Shown: positions 17,693 through 26,381 of the stretch, piece by piece | How the letters are laid out: each line of letters begins with the position of its first letter | How positions within the stretch are numbered: the stretch's first letter is position 1 | Assembly (NCBI RefSeq): GCF_027533845.1 | Contig: NZ_JAPZVN010000017.1 | Location: 62,001-126,000 of the forward strand | From: Streptomyces sp. RPT161 | GTDB taxonomy: Bacteria > Actinomycetota > Actinomycetes > Streptomycetales > Streptomycetaceae | Length of the DNA stretch: 64,000 nt | Direction: 5' to 3' | Notes under the pieces: generated by a model | Databases searched by the model: none | Seen by the model: only the letters and a program-made list of their open reading frames with translations | What the model was told of the DNA's origin: nothing | Position numbers and translations under genes: made by a program

Positions 17693-18475
17693 TCACCCGT
17701 GCTGATCGAACGTCGCAGCAACGTCTTCGCGCCTGGCCCCGGTCGCGGCCAGCAGACGAAGCAGCACCCTGGCCTTGTAGGGATCGAGCAGGCCGCCGTT
17801 GATCAGTCCGCGCCGCTGCAAATCCGTCTCCGAGCCGACCGCGCCGTAGGTATGCCGCAACACCGAGCCGCTGCCCGTCCGCGACGTCAACACGACCGGC
17901 ATGCGTTCGGCCAAGGCGCCAAGCCTCGGCGCGAGCGCGGACGGCACGTGACCGACACCGAAACCGGCGACGACGAGACCGTCATGTGTCTCCGCCAACC
18001 CGTACCTGACCTTCGATGACGTGACCGATCGGGCCAACGTTAGGGGGAGGTGAACGATGCAGTACTCGTGCTGTGGGCCTTGTGTACCCAACGTGCGGCA
18101 TGTACCTCGTCGTTGAAAACGGCCAGCGCCCCGAGCTCACGGGCTGAGGGGTGCCGCGGCGACACGTGCTGCCGCAAGCACGTTCGCCGGACCGTCCGCG
18201 CCGGCGAGAGTCGGATTGCGCATCGCGCCCGTGAGCACGAACGGCGCCTCGTACCGCCACACAAGGTCGACGAGGAATGCGGTCTCCTCCAGCGTGTCGG
18301 TCCCCTGTGTGACAACAACGCCAGCAGCTCCGTCGCTGACCGCTCGCGAGGCAGCATCGACGACTTCGAGCATCTGCCGGGGGCAGGCGTCGTCAGAGCT
18401 ACGGTCTCCTGATCGAGGCTGGCAGAGCGATCCACAGAGTGTGACACGAGAGGGACTGTGGCCCGAGGGCAGCAC
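17693..18475 (-). pseudogene. L-asparaginase, frameshifted and N-terminally truncated
   Basis: Three minus-strand frames carry consecutive parts of a type I/II asparaginase. The first is GVVVTQGTDTLEETAFLVDL (second catalytic motif, usually T-H-G-T-D-T) through ALTGADGPANVLAAARV-like sequence. After a shift near 18140 comes ELGALAVFNDEVHAARWVHK. After another shift near 18045 come VRYGLAETHDGLVVAGFGVG and a normal C-terminus at 17693. The N-terminal nucleophile Thr motif (T-G-G-T) is not found. At least two frameshifts plus truncation make it inactive. Confidence 0.8.
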
Positions 18476-18612
18476 GGACCAGCTCTACCCCGAGGCATCC
18501 AGAAAGCGCCGCCGCACTCCCCAACGTGACCACCAGCTGATCGCCTGCACCATCACGCGGGTACACGATCCGATCCCGTGGAGAGATGCACGTACAGAAC
18601 ATTCACGCAGGG

Positions 18613-19026
18613 TCAGCCGTGTCGCTGGGCGACGCCGGACATGAAGAAGACCGCGGTCGCGATAAACAGGGAGCCTACGACCGCAGGGATGGCGATCTCC
18701 TGCCTGCGCTTGGAGGCGAGGGCAACGCGGACCTTATTCGGCGCACCGGGCAGGTAGAGCAGGGGAACCTGGCCGCCGACCGGCAGCCCCTTTACTCCAG
18801 AGACCGGGATTTGGTACTCGCGCGGATTGCCGTCCGCATCGGTGAAGTTCACCACGGCGTGGTACGTGCTGCCCCCTTCCCCGCCGGAGTGTCTGACATG
18901 GCGAACCACGACGCCCTGGACCGGCACCCCCTCGCGCCGCAGTCGGCGGTGACGTGCGTTCAGAAAGAAGGAGTACCCGATCGACAGCAACCCCACTACC
19001 AGGAACAACCACACGGTGACCGCCAC
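18613..19026 (-). CDS. DUF3592-type small membrane protein
   Basis: The 137-residue protein has an N-terminal helix (VWLFLVVGLLSIGYSFFLNA), a soluble beta-rich middle with YHAVVNFTDADGNPREYQIP and GGQVPLLYLPGAPNKVRVA, and a C-terminal helix (IPAVVGSLFIATAVFFMSGV). This is the layout of DUF3592 proteins, membrane-anchored with the beta domain on one face; their role is unknown. It stands alone between an asparaginase relic and an IS256 stub. No strong ribosome binding site is visible upstream of ATG 19026. Confidence 0.75.
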   Translation of the reverse strand: MAVTVWLFLVVGLLSIGYSFFLNARHRRLRREGVPVQGVVVRHVRHSGGEGGSTYHAVVNFTDADGNPREYQIPVSGVKGLPVGGQVPLLYLPGAPNKVRVALASKRRQEIAIPAVVGSLFIATAVFFMSGVAQRHG

Positions 19027-19194
19027 CTATCCCCGGTTCCTACCGGCCTCAACTTCCCTGCCCTCACGAAAGACAACGACGTCGCGCCGACTTGATCCGG
19101 TTCTTGCGTCCCAGTGATCGGGGCGTCCGTTTTTCCACTTCCTCACGTCTGTCCCTTCCCTGAGGAGGACCTGTGTCGAAAGCAACGGCCATGC

Positions 19195-19420
19195 GAGACC
19201 AATGGGGTTGGCGCTCGGGGGAAGCGGGCCAGCCGATCTCGAGCAGCGAACTGTCGTGCCAGACGGGGGCCTTGACCAGGTCATCGACCGCCCGGGTGAC
19301 ACGCCGTGCACGTACGCCTCCATGATGACGGCGAAGGGAGCCCGGTCGATGCGGCGGCGACGCTCCAGCAGGCTGGGGAAGAACCCGCCTGAGCGCAGCT
19401 TGGGTAGCTGAGGACGTCAA
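19195..19420 (-). mobile_element. Decayed IS256-family transposase fragment
   Basis: The minus strand reads FFPSLLERRRRIDRAPFAVI then MEAYVHGVSPG in one frame, and RAVDDLVKAP after a shift. This matches the conserved IS256/MULE transposase segment (YFPSLLEPRRRxDxAL, VxEAYVxGVSTRxVDDLV). Only about 70 residues survive and no inverted-repeat ends are recognisable. Confidence 0.65.
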
Positions 19421-19446
19421 CGAGTTGAGTCCCCCGTTGCCCTCGC

Positions 19447-20160
19447 TCAAGGGCGAGAAGTGGGCTTGAGGCCTGCGAATGAGGCCAGGCCGGTGGAGAT
19501 GAGCTCGGCTGCGCGGCGGACGTCGGCGGTCACCGCCGTATGGACCTGCACGGGCGTGCGCTTGCCATCCAGGTACTTCCTCAGGCTCTGGAACTGGATG
19601 GGCCACAGTCCGAGCAGGGCGGTGGCCGCAATCTGCGGCTCCGGGTCATCCGGGCCCATCCCGGTGCGCTGGGCCAGCACCTCGGAGGCCGCGGCGATGA
19701 GCCGGTCGGTCATGTCGCGGTGATAGGCCCGCAGGGAAGGCGTCGATCTCGTCAGTGCGCCAAAGCGCTGGATCATGGCAGCAGCCTGGACAGAGTCCTC
19801 CTGCGCGGCGACCCAGGACGTCATGGCGCTCAACTCGTCGGAGAGGATCCGCAGCACGGCCTCGACCGGAGCGCGGTCCGGCTGGGCCAGGGCGGAGCGC
19901 AGGGCGGCCATTGTGGACTCCCCGAGGTCCAGGATGAGCGATTCCTTGGTGGGGAAGTAGTTGAAGACCGTCTTTTCCGAGACACCACACGCCTGAGCAA
20001 TCTCCGACACACGGACGGCGTCGAAGCCGCGTTCCAGGAACATCTCGGTCGCGGTGTCGGACAGGCGTTGCCGCATCAGGCGCTTCTTCCGCTCCCGCAG
20101 TCCCTCGGCCCTGGGCTCCCCCGCCTGTCGGCGCCATGCAGTCCAGTTCACTGTGCTCAT
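19447..20160 (-). CDS. TetR family regulator
   Basis: The 237-residue protein contains a standard TetR DNA-binding domain (RLSDTATEMFLERGFDAVRV, then SEIAQACGVSEKTVFNYFPT with the recognition helix). The C-terminal domain resembles the common multidrug-type repressors. It is divergent from the SRPBCC gene at 20270; a short TTAC...GTAA palindrome lies between them. The predicted effect is repression of that gene and of itself. Confidence 0.9.
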   Translation of the reverse strand: MSTVNWTAWRRQAGEPRAEGLRERKKRLMRQRLSDTATEMFLERGFDAVRVSEIAQACGVSEKTVFNYFPTKESLILDLGESTMAALRSALAQPDRAPVEAVLRILSDELSAMTSWVAAQEDSVQAAAMIQRFGALTRSTPSLRAYHRDMTDRLIAAASEVLAQRTGMGPDDPEPQIAATALLGLWPIQFQSLRKYLDGKRTPVQVHTAVTADVRRAAELISTGLASFAGLKPTSRP

Positions 20161-20187
20161 GATGGCAGCGTAGTCCAGTGACAGAAT

Positions 20188-20207
20188 AATTACTGCTACC
20201 GTAAATT
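20188..20207. promoter_or_regulatory. Possible TetR operator
   Basis: AATTAC (20188-20193) faces GTAAATT (20201-20207), an imperfect palindrome about TGCTACC in an AT-rich island between the divergent TetR (start 20160) and SRPBCC (start 20270) genes. Position and symmetry fit a TetR site; the half-sites are short. Confidence 0.4.
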
Positions 20208-20269
20208 TTCAGCGACTGTAAGCGTTGGCCTGTTCCGACACCACACCCCGTCAGCTCTGGGAGGCCTCC

Positions 20270-20749
20270 ATGCGCACCATCCACATCGTCCGCGACTACC
20301 CGCATTCCCCTGCCAAGGTCTGGCGCGCCGTCACCGACCCTGCACTCATCCCACTGTGGACCGCTACCGGCGCCGGCGCACGACCGGAAGGCTTCACCCC
20401 CACCGTCGGCACGGAGTTCCAGTTCATCGCCAGGCCGAAGCCCGGCTGGAGCGGCATCGTCGACTGCGTCGTGCTGGAGGCGGACGAGCCCCGACTGCTG
20501 CGCTACTCGTGGACCGACCATGGCGGCGGCGAGACGACCGAAGTCACCTACCGGATAGAGCCGCATGCCGCAGGAACACGCTTCACCTACGACCACACGG
20601 GCTTCACGGGTACCGGCGGACTCCTCATGGCCCAAATCCTCGGCCACGTCCGGCGGAAGATGCTGCGCATCGGACTGCCCGCAGTACTGAACGATCTCGA
20701 CGATGCCGGCATGCTCCGCCCCGGAAGCACTCTCAAGCCCAGGACCTGA
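20270..20749 (+). CDS. SRPBCC (AHSA1-like) family protein
   Basis: The 159-residue protein MRTIHIVRDYPHSPAKVWRA starts like the AHSA1/START-type SRPBCC proteins, with VWRAVTDPALIPLW and YSWTDHGGGETTEVTYRIEP typical of that group. It forms a hydrophobic ligand cavity; the ligand is unknown. ATG 20270 follows GGGAGGCC; the earlier in-frame ATG at 20225 adds a non-homologous tail. It is probably controlled by the divergent TetR protein. Confidence 0.85.
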   Translation: MRTIHIVRDYPHSPAKVWRAVTDPALIPLWTATGAGARPEGFTPTVGTEFQFIARPKPGWSGIVDCVVLEADEPRLLRYSWTDHGGGETTEVTYRIEPHAAGTRFTYDHTGFTGTGGLLMAQILGHVRRKMLRIGLPAVLNDLDDAGMLRPGSTLKPRT

Positions 20750-21092
20750 AGACTGCCGGCCAAGGGGCGTGCCCCTTCAGTATCGCGGGAGCGGCCATCG
20801 AGAACGAGGTTCTGTAGGCAGCGACCTACAGTACGTCAGCACCGTCCGCCGGCTGGTTCATACGTCGTCCTTCCGTCCACTGAACGAAGCTGATCCGGCG
20901 GAAGGGCGGACGGGGCCAAGAAGTACGACACGGTTATCAACTCCCGCGCACGGCACCACGCCCAACCCTCCCACAAGGAAGCGCACTTGAAGTCAAGGTG
21001 TACGTCGCGCACGACCGTCCGGCACGCCCTGCCTCATGGCCCGCTCCTGCCCGAGGATGCACGGACTCAAAGCGCCGCCCTCACCGCGCAGC
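20750..21092. other. Intergenic stretch with no recognisable gene
   Basis: Short frames exist (for example KKYDTVINSRARHHAQPSHK near 20920 on the plus strand) but none has a start with a ribosome binding site or a family match I can name. It may be decayed coding sequence. Confidence 0.3.
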
Positions 21093-21424
21093 TCACAAGT
21101 CTGACGGGGTACCTCGGTGGTTCCGCTGCTGATCCGCGCCGGGCGAGGCTGGCAGCTTGAACTCGTCGGCCCCGACAGAGAATTCGTGCTGGGCCCACGC
21201 GCGGCGGACTTTCATGTAGTCGCGGACCACTGCATCCGGATCAGCTCCGTCCTCGAAGCGACAAGAGCTACAACGGTCTTCGGGTTCGCTGGAACCGCAA
21301 AGAATCCATGGGTCACCACATCAAACTGACCCAGAGTCGAAACATGGGCCGCCCATCGCACGAGACAATCAGCTGCGGCCGATTCCGACGCTAGATGGTA
21401 CGTACGCATTTGATAGACCGGCAT
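21093..21424 (-). pseudogene. NIPSNAP-like dimeric alpha-beta barrel protein with a frameshift
   Basis: The start MPVYQMRTYHLASESAAADC through FDVVTHGFFAVPANPKTVVA matches small NIPSNAP-family proteins, with AAAGGGA before the ATG at 21424. That frame stops at 21212 inside aberrant sequence. A second frame resumes the family pattern with RRFEDGADPDAVVRDYM and ends at 21093. A single frameshift near 21265 explains both, so the gene is recently broken, or carries a sequence error. Confidence 0.6.
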
Positions 21425-21486
21425 GGCCGGTATCCCTTTCGAGATCGTACTTTTTGGAGCTTCCGCGCGAGGGCAGGTCGAAGGTG

Positions 21487-22473
21487 TCAGCGCAGTGGCA
21501 GGCTTTCGAGGGTGAAGACCGGGCTGGTCAGCGGAGTGCCGTACAGGTAGGTGTCCATCTGGGAGTTGGTCACCAGTAGCCGGTCGCCGTTCACGGCGAC
21601 GCCAGTGGTGGTGTCGGCCCCCGGGTAGGTGCGTTCGGAGACGACGGTGGCCCGGGTGTCGTCGCCGGAGAGCCGCACAGTGGTGATCTCGTTGTTCACG
21701 GAACGGGCGACGTACAGGGTGTTTCCTCGCCGCGCGATGCCGTCGGCGCTGGGCAGGGCCGGTGCGTCGATCTTGCGAACGTCGCCGGTGGCGAGGGTGA
21801 GCCGGTAGAGGGCGCCGCTGTACCAGTAGCCGATGATCAGGGACTTGCCGTCGGGGGTGGTGACAATGCCGTTGCCGTTGGACTGGCCGGCCACGTAGTC
21901 CGGCAGGTGGTAGGCCACCTCAAGGGGCCGGTGGGCGCCGGTGGCGGGGGCGTTCACCTCGGCGGCAGGGATCCGGTAGACCACGGCGCGGAAGGAGTCG
22001 GTGATGTAGACGTCCCCGTTGGGGGTGACGGTCTCGTCGTTGACGAGAGTCGGTCCGCCCGTGTCGGGGACGGTGTAGGAGGAAACGAGCTTTCCGGTGT
22101 GGGTGTAGACGAAGAAGCGTCCGGTGAAGGCGCCGGCGACCAGCAGGCGATTGCCGGTGACCTTGATCCCGGTGGCCTGGGTGCGGCCGTCCTGGCCGGC
22201 TGGCAGGAAGGGGTCGAGCGTCTTCGCTCCGGGGCGGCCGCGGTAGACGGTGCCGTCGGCGATGCTGCCGGTGTAGACGTAGCGGTGGTCCGCCGCGACG
22301 CTTTCGGGAAAGGCGTTGCTGCCGTTGATCGTGATCGTGTAATCGCCGCCCTCACGGTCATGGATGGGTGCGGCGGTGGCTGGAAGCGCGAGGGCGGCCA
22401 GGGCGGTGGACATCGCGGTGACGGTGAGGAGCGCGCGCCTCCATGTGGCGCGCGCGGTAGTACGGGTGGACAT
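21487..22473 (-). CDS. Secreted SMP-30/gluconolactonase-like beta-propeller protein
   Basis: ATG 22473 (AAGG upstream) gives a 328-residue protein with a Sec signal: twin-Arg-poor basic start, ALLTVTAMSTALAALALPATA and a cut before AP. The mature part shows repeated propeller blades (ESVAADHRYVYTGSIADGTV, TLVNDETVTPNGDVYITDS, LPSADGIARRGNTLYVARSV), as in the SMP-30/YvrE family of sugar-lactone hydrolases and related binding proteins. A longer frame to 22566 adds no signal-like sequence. It is monocistronic; the catalytic metal ligands were not assigned. Confidence 0.8.
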   Translation of the reverse strand: MSTRTTARATWRRALLTVTAMSTALAALALPATAAPIHDREGGDYTITINGSNAFPESVAADHRYVYTGSIADGTVYRGRPGAKTLDPFLPAGQDGRTQATGIKVTGNRLLVAGAFTGRFFVYTHTGKLVSSYTVPDTGGPTLVNDETVTPNGDVYITDSFRAVVYRIPAAEVNAPATGAHRPLEVAYHLPDYVAGQSNGNGIVTTPDGKSLIIGYWYSGALYRLTLATGDVRKIDAPALPSADGIARRGNTLYVARSVNNEITTVRLSGDDTRATVVSERTYPGADTTTGVAVNGDRLLVTNSQMDTYLYGTPLTSPVFTLESLPLR

Positions 22474-22665
22474 CGTGAAGGACCTTTCCGGATAGAGGGG
22501 AGGGACACGAGGAACGAACGAATACCGGCGGCAGGCCATCGAGTCCTCCCGGGGGGGCGGGACCAAGCCGGGATCACCCGCTTCACCCGCGCCGGTGGCG
22601 GAGCCGCGGCCGGGGTGAATGCCGTCGGTTATGCAGTCGTCGGGTCGGCTGCCTGGGAAGCAGTG

Positions 22666-23523
22666 TCAGCGCAGCGCGGCGGCGACCGCGTCGGCCAGGG
22701 AGGTGGTGGGCCGTCCGATGAGGCGGCTCAGGTCGCCGGAGCCGGTGAACAACTCGTCGCGGCTCATGCCGAGGTCGGCGTCGGCGAGGACGTGAGCCAA
22801 GTCGGCAGGCAGGCCGGCGTCGGTCAGCGCTCGGGCGAACTCGTCGGCAGGGAGATCGGTGTAGCTGATCTGCTTACCGGCGGCGGCCGAGATCGCCGTG
22901 GCGAGCTCGGTCAGCGTGAACGCCTCGTCGCCGCCCAGCTCGTACACCGCGCCGACATGCCCTTCGGTGGTCAGCACGACCGCGGCGGCCTCGGCGTAGT
23001 CGGCACGGGCAGCGGCGCTGATCCTCCCCCGGCCGGCGGCCCCGACCACGGCTTCGTTTCGCAGCACCAGCTGCAGCTGGTCCATGTAGTTCTCCAGGTA
23101 CCAGCTGTTGCGCAGCAGCACACTGGGGACTCCACGCTCCCGCAGGTATTCCTCGGTGGCGCGATGAGTGGAGGCGAGGATCGTCGTGGCCGTGTCCGCG
23201 TGCGACATACTCGTGTACGCCACCAGCGACGCACCTGCCGCCACCGCGGCATCGATGGCACGGCGGTGGTTGGCGACCCGCTCGTCCACAGTCGTGGTCG
23301 ATACCAGCAGCAGCTTGTCCGCTCCCTCGAAGGCCGCCGTAAGACTGTCCGGGTCCGCGAAGTCGGCCCGGCGCACCACGACACCGCGGTCGGCGAACTC
23401 CTTGATCCTGTCGATGTCCCGGCCGGTCGCGACGATGTCCGAGGCCGGCACTCCGCGATCCAGCAGTGCCTCGACGGCGAGCCTTCCCAACTGGCCGGAG
23501 GCTCCGGTGACAACGATTGACAT
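22666..23523 (-). CDS. NAD(P)H-binding atypical SDR (NmrA/QOR2-like quinone oxidoreductase)
   Basis: The 285-residue protein starts MSIVVTGASGQLGRLAVEAL with the TGASGxLG nucleotide loop of atypical SDRs. It continues with DFADPDSLTAAFEGADKLLL, YTSMSHAD, and LLRNSWYLENYMDQL, the pattern of NAD(P)H:quinone oxidoreductase type 2 (QorB/YtfG-like). It likely reduces quinones with NADPH. It is divergent from an HxlR regulator, and genes of this family are very often paired with HxlR proteins that sense redox-active or aldehyde stress. Confidence 0.9.
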   Translation of the reverse strand: MSIVVTGASGQLGRLAVEALLDRGVPASDIVATGRDIDRIKEFADRGVVVRRADFADPDSLTAAFEGADKLLLVSTTTVDERVANHRRAIDAAVAAGASLVAYTSMSHADTATTILASTHRATEEYLRERGVPSVLLRNSWYLENYMDQLQLVLRNEAVVGAAGRGRISAAARADYAEAAAVVLTTEGHVGAVYELGGDEAFTLTELATAISAAAGKQISYTDLPADEFARALTDAGLPADLAHVLADADLGMSRDELFTGSGDLSRLIGRPTTSLADAVAAALR

Positions 23524-23602
23524 GAGATCGCTCCTTTCTTCGCGCCGCGAACCTCCCGCGGCGTTACTGAGCCAGGATGACCTCGTAGCTCTCTATTGGT
23601 AA

Positions 23603-23631
23603 GTAGCCACCTTGGTGTAAGGTAGCCACCT
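23603..23631. promoter_or_regulatory. Direct-repeat operator between QOR2-like gene and HxlR
   Basis: GTAGCCACCT occurs at 23603-23612 and 23622-23631, a 19-bp period (about two helical turns), in the intergenic region of the divergent pair. Tandem or partly symmetric sites here are typical HxlR/MarR-like binding positions and would cover both promoters. Confidence 0.6.
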
Positions 23632-23647
23632 GAAGGAAAGTAATGAG

Positions 23648-24061
23648 GTGAGCGGGATGGCGACCACCAAGGGTGTGAGCGAGCCCATAGCGTCGTGGGA
23701 TCCGTACGAGCGTGGCTGCCCGTCGCGCGACCTGCTGGACCAGATCGGCAGCAAGTGGGCGGTTCTGGTGTTGGGTGAGCTCGGCAAGCACGGGGCGTGC
23801 CGGTTCACCCAGCTGCGGCAGAGGCTGGCGGGAGTGAGCGAGAAGATGCTCACCCAGACACTGCGCACCCTCGAACGCGACGGACTGGTCCGGCGAACCG
23901 TCTACCCGGAGGTGCCGGTCCGCGTGGAGTACGAGCTGACTCCACTTGGCCAGACACTGCGGGAGCCCCTGAGAGCGCTTACGGAGTGGTCGGTGCGCCA
24001 CGTGACAGAGGTCCTCGCCGCCCGCGAGGAGTACGACGCCCGCAGCGAGAACGCCGGCTGA
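23648..24061 (+). CDS. HxlR family transcriptional regulator
   Basis: The 137-residue product has the HxlR fold: CPSRDLLDQIGSKWAVLVLG with the conserved N-terminal Cys, CRFTQLRQRLAGVSEKMLTQ with the recognition helix, and VPVRVEYELTPLGQTL. Two starts are possible, GTG 23648 or ATG 23657, the former with AAGGAAAG upstream. The conserved Cys suggests redox or electrophile sensing. It should control the divergent quinone oxidoreductase through the GTAGCCACCT repeats. Confidence 0.9.
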   Translation: MSGMATTKGVSEPIASWDPYERGCPSRDLLDQIGSKWAVLVLGELGKHGACRFTQLRQRLAGVSEKMLTQTLRTLERDGLVRRTVYPEVPVRVEYELTPLGQTLREPLRALTEWSVRHVTEVLAAREEYDARSENAG

Positions 24062-24420
24062 ACCTGCGAGCGCTTCTGGAACCCTGTCCGGAGGGTCTTC
24101 TCACTGGTGGATCAGGTGGCGCGGAAGCTGCTGTCAGTCCCGGCGGTGCTGCTACGCCAACGCGCGGCGGAAGACGCTGGGTTGCTGGTGCCGCAGCATG
24201 AGAACGCGGTGCCGCGCAGGCAGCTCAAGGTACGTTATGCGCCGCCGGACCGACTGCCGTTCGCGGCGTTGTCTGCGCTGATCCCGCGGCGTCGGTCGGC
24301 GCGCGTTGCCGGTGATGCCTGCAACCGTGCTGGCACGGCGCCGCAGACTTACCGCGCGCCAGCCGCAACACCAAAGCCTTCACCGTGCTCGGGGTCGGCG
24401 GCCTGCGCCTTCTCCCGATA
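24062..24420 (+). mobile_element. Decayed N-terminal half of an integrase-type (IS3-like) transposase
   Basis: Reading follows the HxlR stop: LLRQRAAEDAGLLVPQHENA and RYAPPDRLPFAALSALIPRR, then in another frame VMPATVLARRRRLTARQ. These match the N-terminal block of actinobacterial integrase-core transposases (AKDAELLVLRHENAVLRRQL, RLWFAALSALIPRR, VTPATLLRWHRRL). The DDE core is absent and a frameshift separates the pieces. Confidence 0.65.
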
Positions 24421-24462
24421 AGCGACCGCGACAAGCAGCCGGGAGCCTGGCACCGCGCCACC

Positions 24463-24760
24463 AACTCGCCGCACTTCAGGGGCAGATCGACAAACCGAAG
24501 CTGACCTGGCCAGAACGTGCACTGCTGGACGCCCTCCTATATCCCCTCCCCCCGGGTGCGTCTTCGTCAACTACCGCTGATGTCTCGCCAGGCACGGTGC
24601 TGCGTTGACACCGCGACCTGCTGCGGCGCTGGCACCCCAACCGACCATCTGCCGGGGCGATTTACCCACCTTGACATAAGAAGGCGTGAACGTCTGGGCG
24701 GCCTCCTCCACGAGTACCAGCATGATGCACAACCAGGGCAGGATGAGGTTTTCGCCAAGC
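24463..24760 (+). mobile_element. Internally deleted second integrase-type transposase relic
   Basis: HQLAALQGQIDKPKLTWPER and ALLDALLYPLPPG are the N-terminal block of a related but different transposase. About 100 bp later FTHLDIRRRERLGGLLHEYQ is the C-terminal end of the same family. The entire catalytic core is missing. The C-terminal piece resembles the one at 38745-39027 (HTIRRRDRLSGTLHEYRHA), so two copies of related elements decayed in this window. Confidence 0.6.
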
Positions 24761-24934
24761 GCAGCGTTGGGACTGGTTCCACGCCCTGAACGCCCTCAAG
24801 AGCCATATTCGGCCGAACAGATCAGCGGCCAAGCGCTCACGCACCGCCCCCGAACTCCTTCGCCACGACCAACTTTCACGCCCCTCCCCCGCACGTACGC
24901 ATGACCATCTGACCTGCGCGGGACGTATTTTTCG

Positions 24935-25370
24935 ACCCTGCTGGAGATGCTGACCCACCACCGGCACTCCCTGCACTTCACCACCCGCGACCTCACCGAC
25001 GAGCAGGCCGGGCAGCGGACCACCGCCAGCGAGCTGTACCTGGCCGCTGCGATCAAGCACGTCCCCTCGATGGAGCGGACTGGGTGAACTTCATCGTGGA
25101 GGGCTCGTCGGCAATGCCCGACTTCACCGCCATGGCCGAGGCGGACTGGGCCCGGCGGGCCGACGACTTCCGGCCACTGCCCGGCGAGACACTCGCCGTG
25201 TCCTGGATGCCTACGCCGAAGTGGCCCGCAAGGCAGACGAGTTGGTCACCTCCCGACCTGGGTGCCAGCCAGCCGCTGCCAGCGACGCTCACCGCGCCCG
25301 TGGTATCAGCGGGCCCCGGGCGGTCGGCCCTGCGGCGCACCGCCACGCACTGACGGGTTGGCGCGAAACC
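24935..25370 (+). pseudogene. DinB-family protein, multiply frameshifted
   Basis: Three frames read in order: TLLEMLTHHRHSLHFTTRDL through AAAIKHVPSMER, then WVNFIVEGSSAMPDFTAMAE through LPGETLA, then YAEVARKADELVTS. They reconstruct most of a small mycothiol-dependent DinB-like protein of the Streptomyces type. Frameshifts occur near 25078 and 25205, and again in the last third. No intact start is present. Confidence 0.65.
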
Positions 25371-25570
25371 ATCCCCGTTCCCAGCCCTGTCTGCCACAGT
25401 GCCGATGCCATCGCCGAGGGATCCGGCTGGTCACCAACTCAGTCCGCTGGGGCGGTGATCCGAGACATGGCATATGGGGTCGCTCTTTGCGCCAAATGGC
25501 GTGGACGACGTTTTAGACGTGCCGTAGTAACGAGGCACGCCCAACGTGGCGCATGTCAACGGGAGGACAG

Positions 25571-26377
25571 ATGCGAGCTAAAGCCTTGCACTACTGGATC
25601 ATGGTGCTGGACGTGGAGAACTTCAGCCCGCGCGAGAATCCCGTGCAGCGGGCCGTACGCCGTGCGATGTACGAGGTTGTCGAGGACGCTCTGTCGGCAA
25701 CGGGCCTCACCGGCAAGGGCGTTGTCATGGAGGACCGGGGGGACGGCATCCTGATCCTGGTCCCGTCCACCGTCTCGCCGGTGACGCTCGCCGGTGACTT
25801 CATCCGCGAACTGCACGACGGCCTTCGGGAGCGGGCGGTGCTCACCAGCACGGCCGCCGCGACCCGGCTCCGGGTGGCGCTGCACCAGGGGCTGGCGTCC
25901 AGGGACGAGCACGGTTGGTCGGGCGATGCCATCAACACGGCGTTCCGGCTGGTGAACGCCGAACCGCTGCGGGACGTCCTGACCGCAGCCCACCTCGCCC
26001 ACCTGGTCTTCGCCGTGTCCTCCGACGTCCACCGGGACGTCATCCGGCACGGATACCGTCCGCTCGACCCCGCCGCGTACCTGCCGACGCGGTTCGAGGC
26101 CAAGCACGGTCAGCCGATCGAGGCCTGGGTGACCGTCCCCGGCTACAGCGCCCCGCCCGGGCTGCCGCCGCTGGACGCCGCCCAGCCGACGCCGGTGGCC
26201 CCGACGCACCCGTCTGCCGCCGCTGGCCCGCAGACGCCCGCCACGCAGGCCCCCGCCTCCGCCGGGACGGCGGCCTCCGCCAAGACGATCACCATCTCTG
26301 GCAACACCGTGCAGGGCGACCTGGTCGCCGGGAACAAGACGGTGCACGTCAACGGCGCCTACCCGGGACTGCGGTGA
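25571..26377 (+). CDS. Class III nucleotide-cyclase-like protein, first gene of the conflict/signalling operon
   Basis: The 268-residue protein has one cyclase homology domain (residues 7-170). Metal-binding Asp positions are kept in MVLDVENF (D14) and EDRGDGILIL (D58), and the transition-state Asn and Arg in GDAINTAFRL (N122, R126), so catalysis looks possible. A Pro/Ala linker (190-238) leads to a short tail, SGNTVQGDLVAGNKTVHVNG (243-262), related to a motif at the N-terminus of the next gene's product. ATG 25571 follows GGGAGGA closely; ATG 25553 is possible but has no ribosome binding site. The STAND NTPase starts 4 bp later. The nucleotide made is unknown; Pycsar cyclases, which make cCMP or cUMP, are the closest functional analogy. 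Confidence 0.75.
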   Translation: MRAKALHYWIMVLDVENFSPRENPVQRAVRRAMYEVVEDALSATGLTGKGVVMEDRGDGILILVPSTVSPVTLAGDFIRELHDGLRERAVLTSTAAATRLRVALHQGLASRDEHGWSGDAINTAFRLVNAEPLRDVLTAAHLAHLVFAVSSDVHRDVIRHGYRPLDPAAYLPTRFEAKHGQPIEAWVTVPGYSAPPGLPPLDAAQPTPVAPTHPSAAAGPQTPATQAPASAGTAASAKTITISGNTVQGDLVAGNKTVHVNGAYPGLR

Positions 26378-26381
26378 GGCC

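Noticed and set aside
24796-25060. Minus-strand frames opposite the DinB relic
   Set aside because: The plus strand has recognisable DinB-family blocks in order across frameshifts; the minus frames have no family features.
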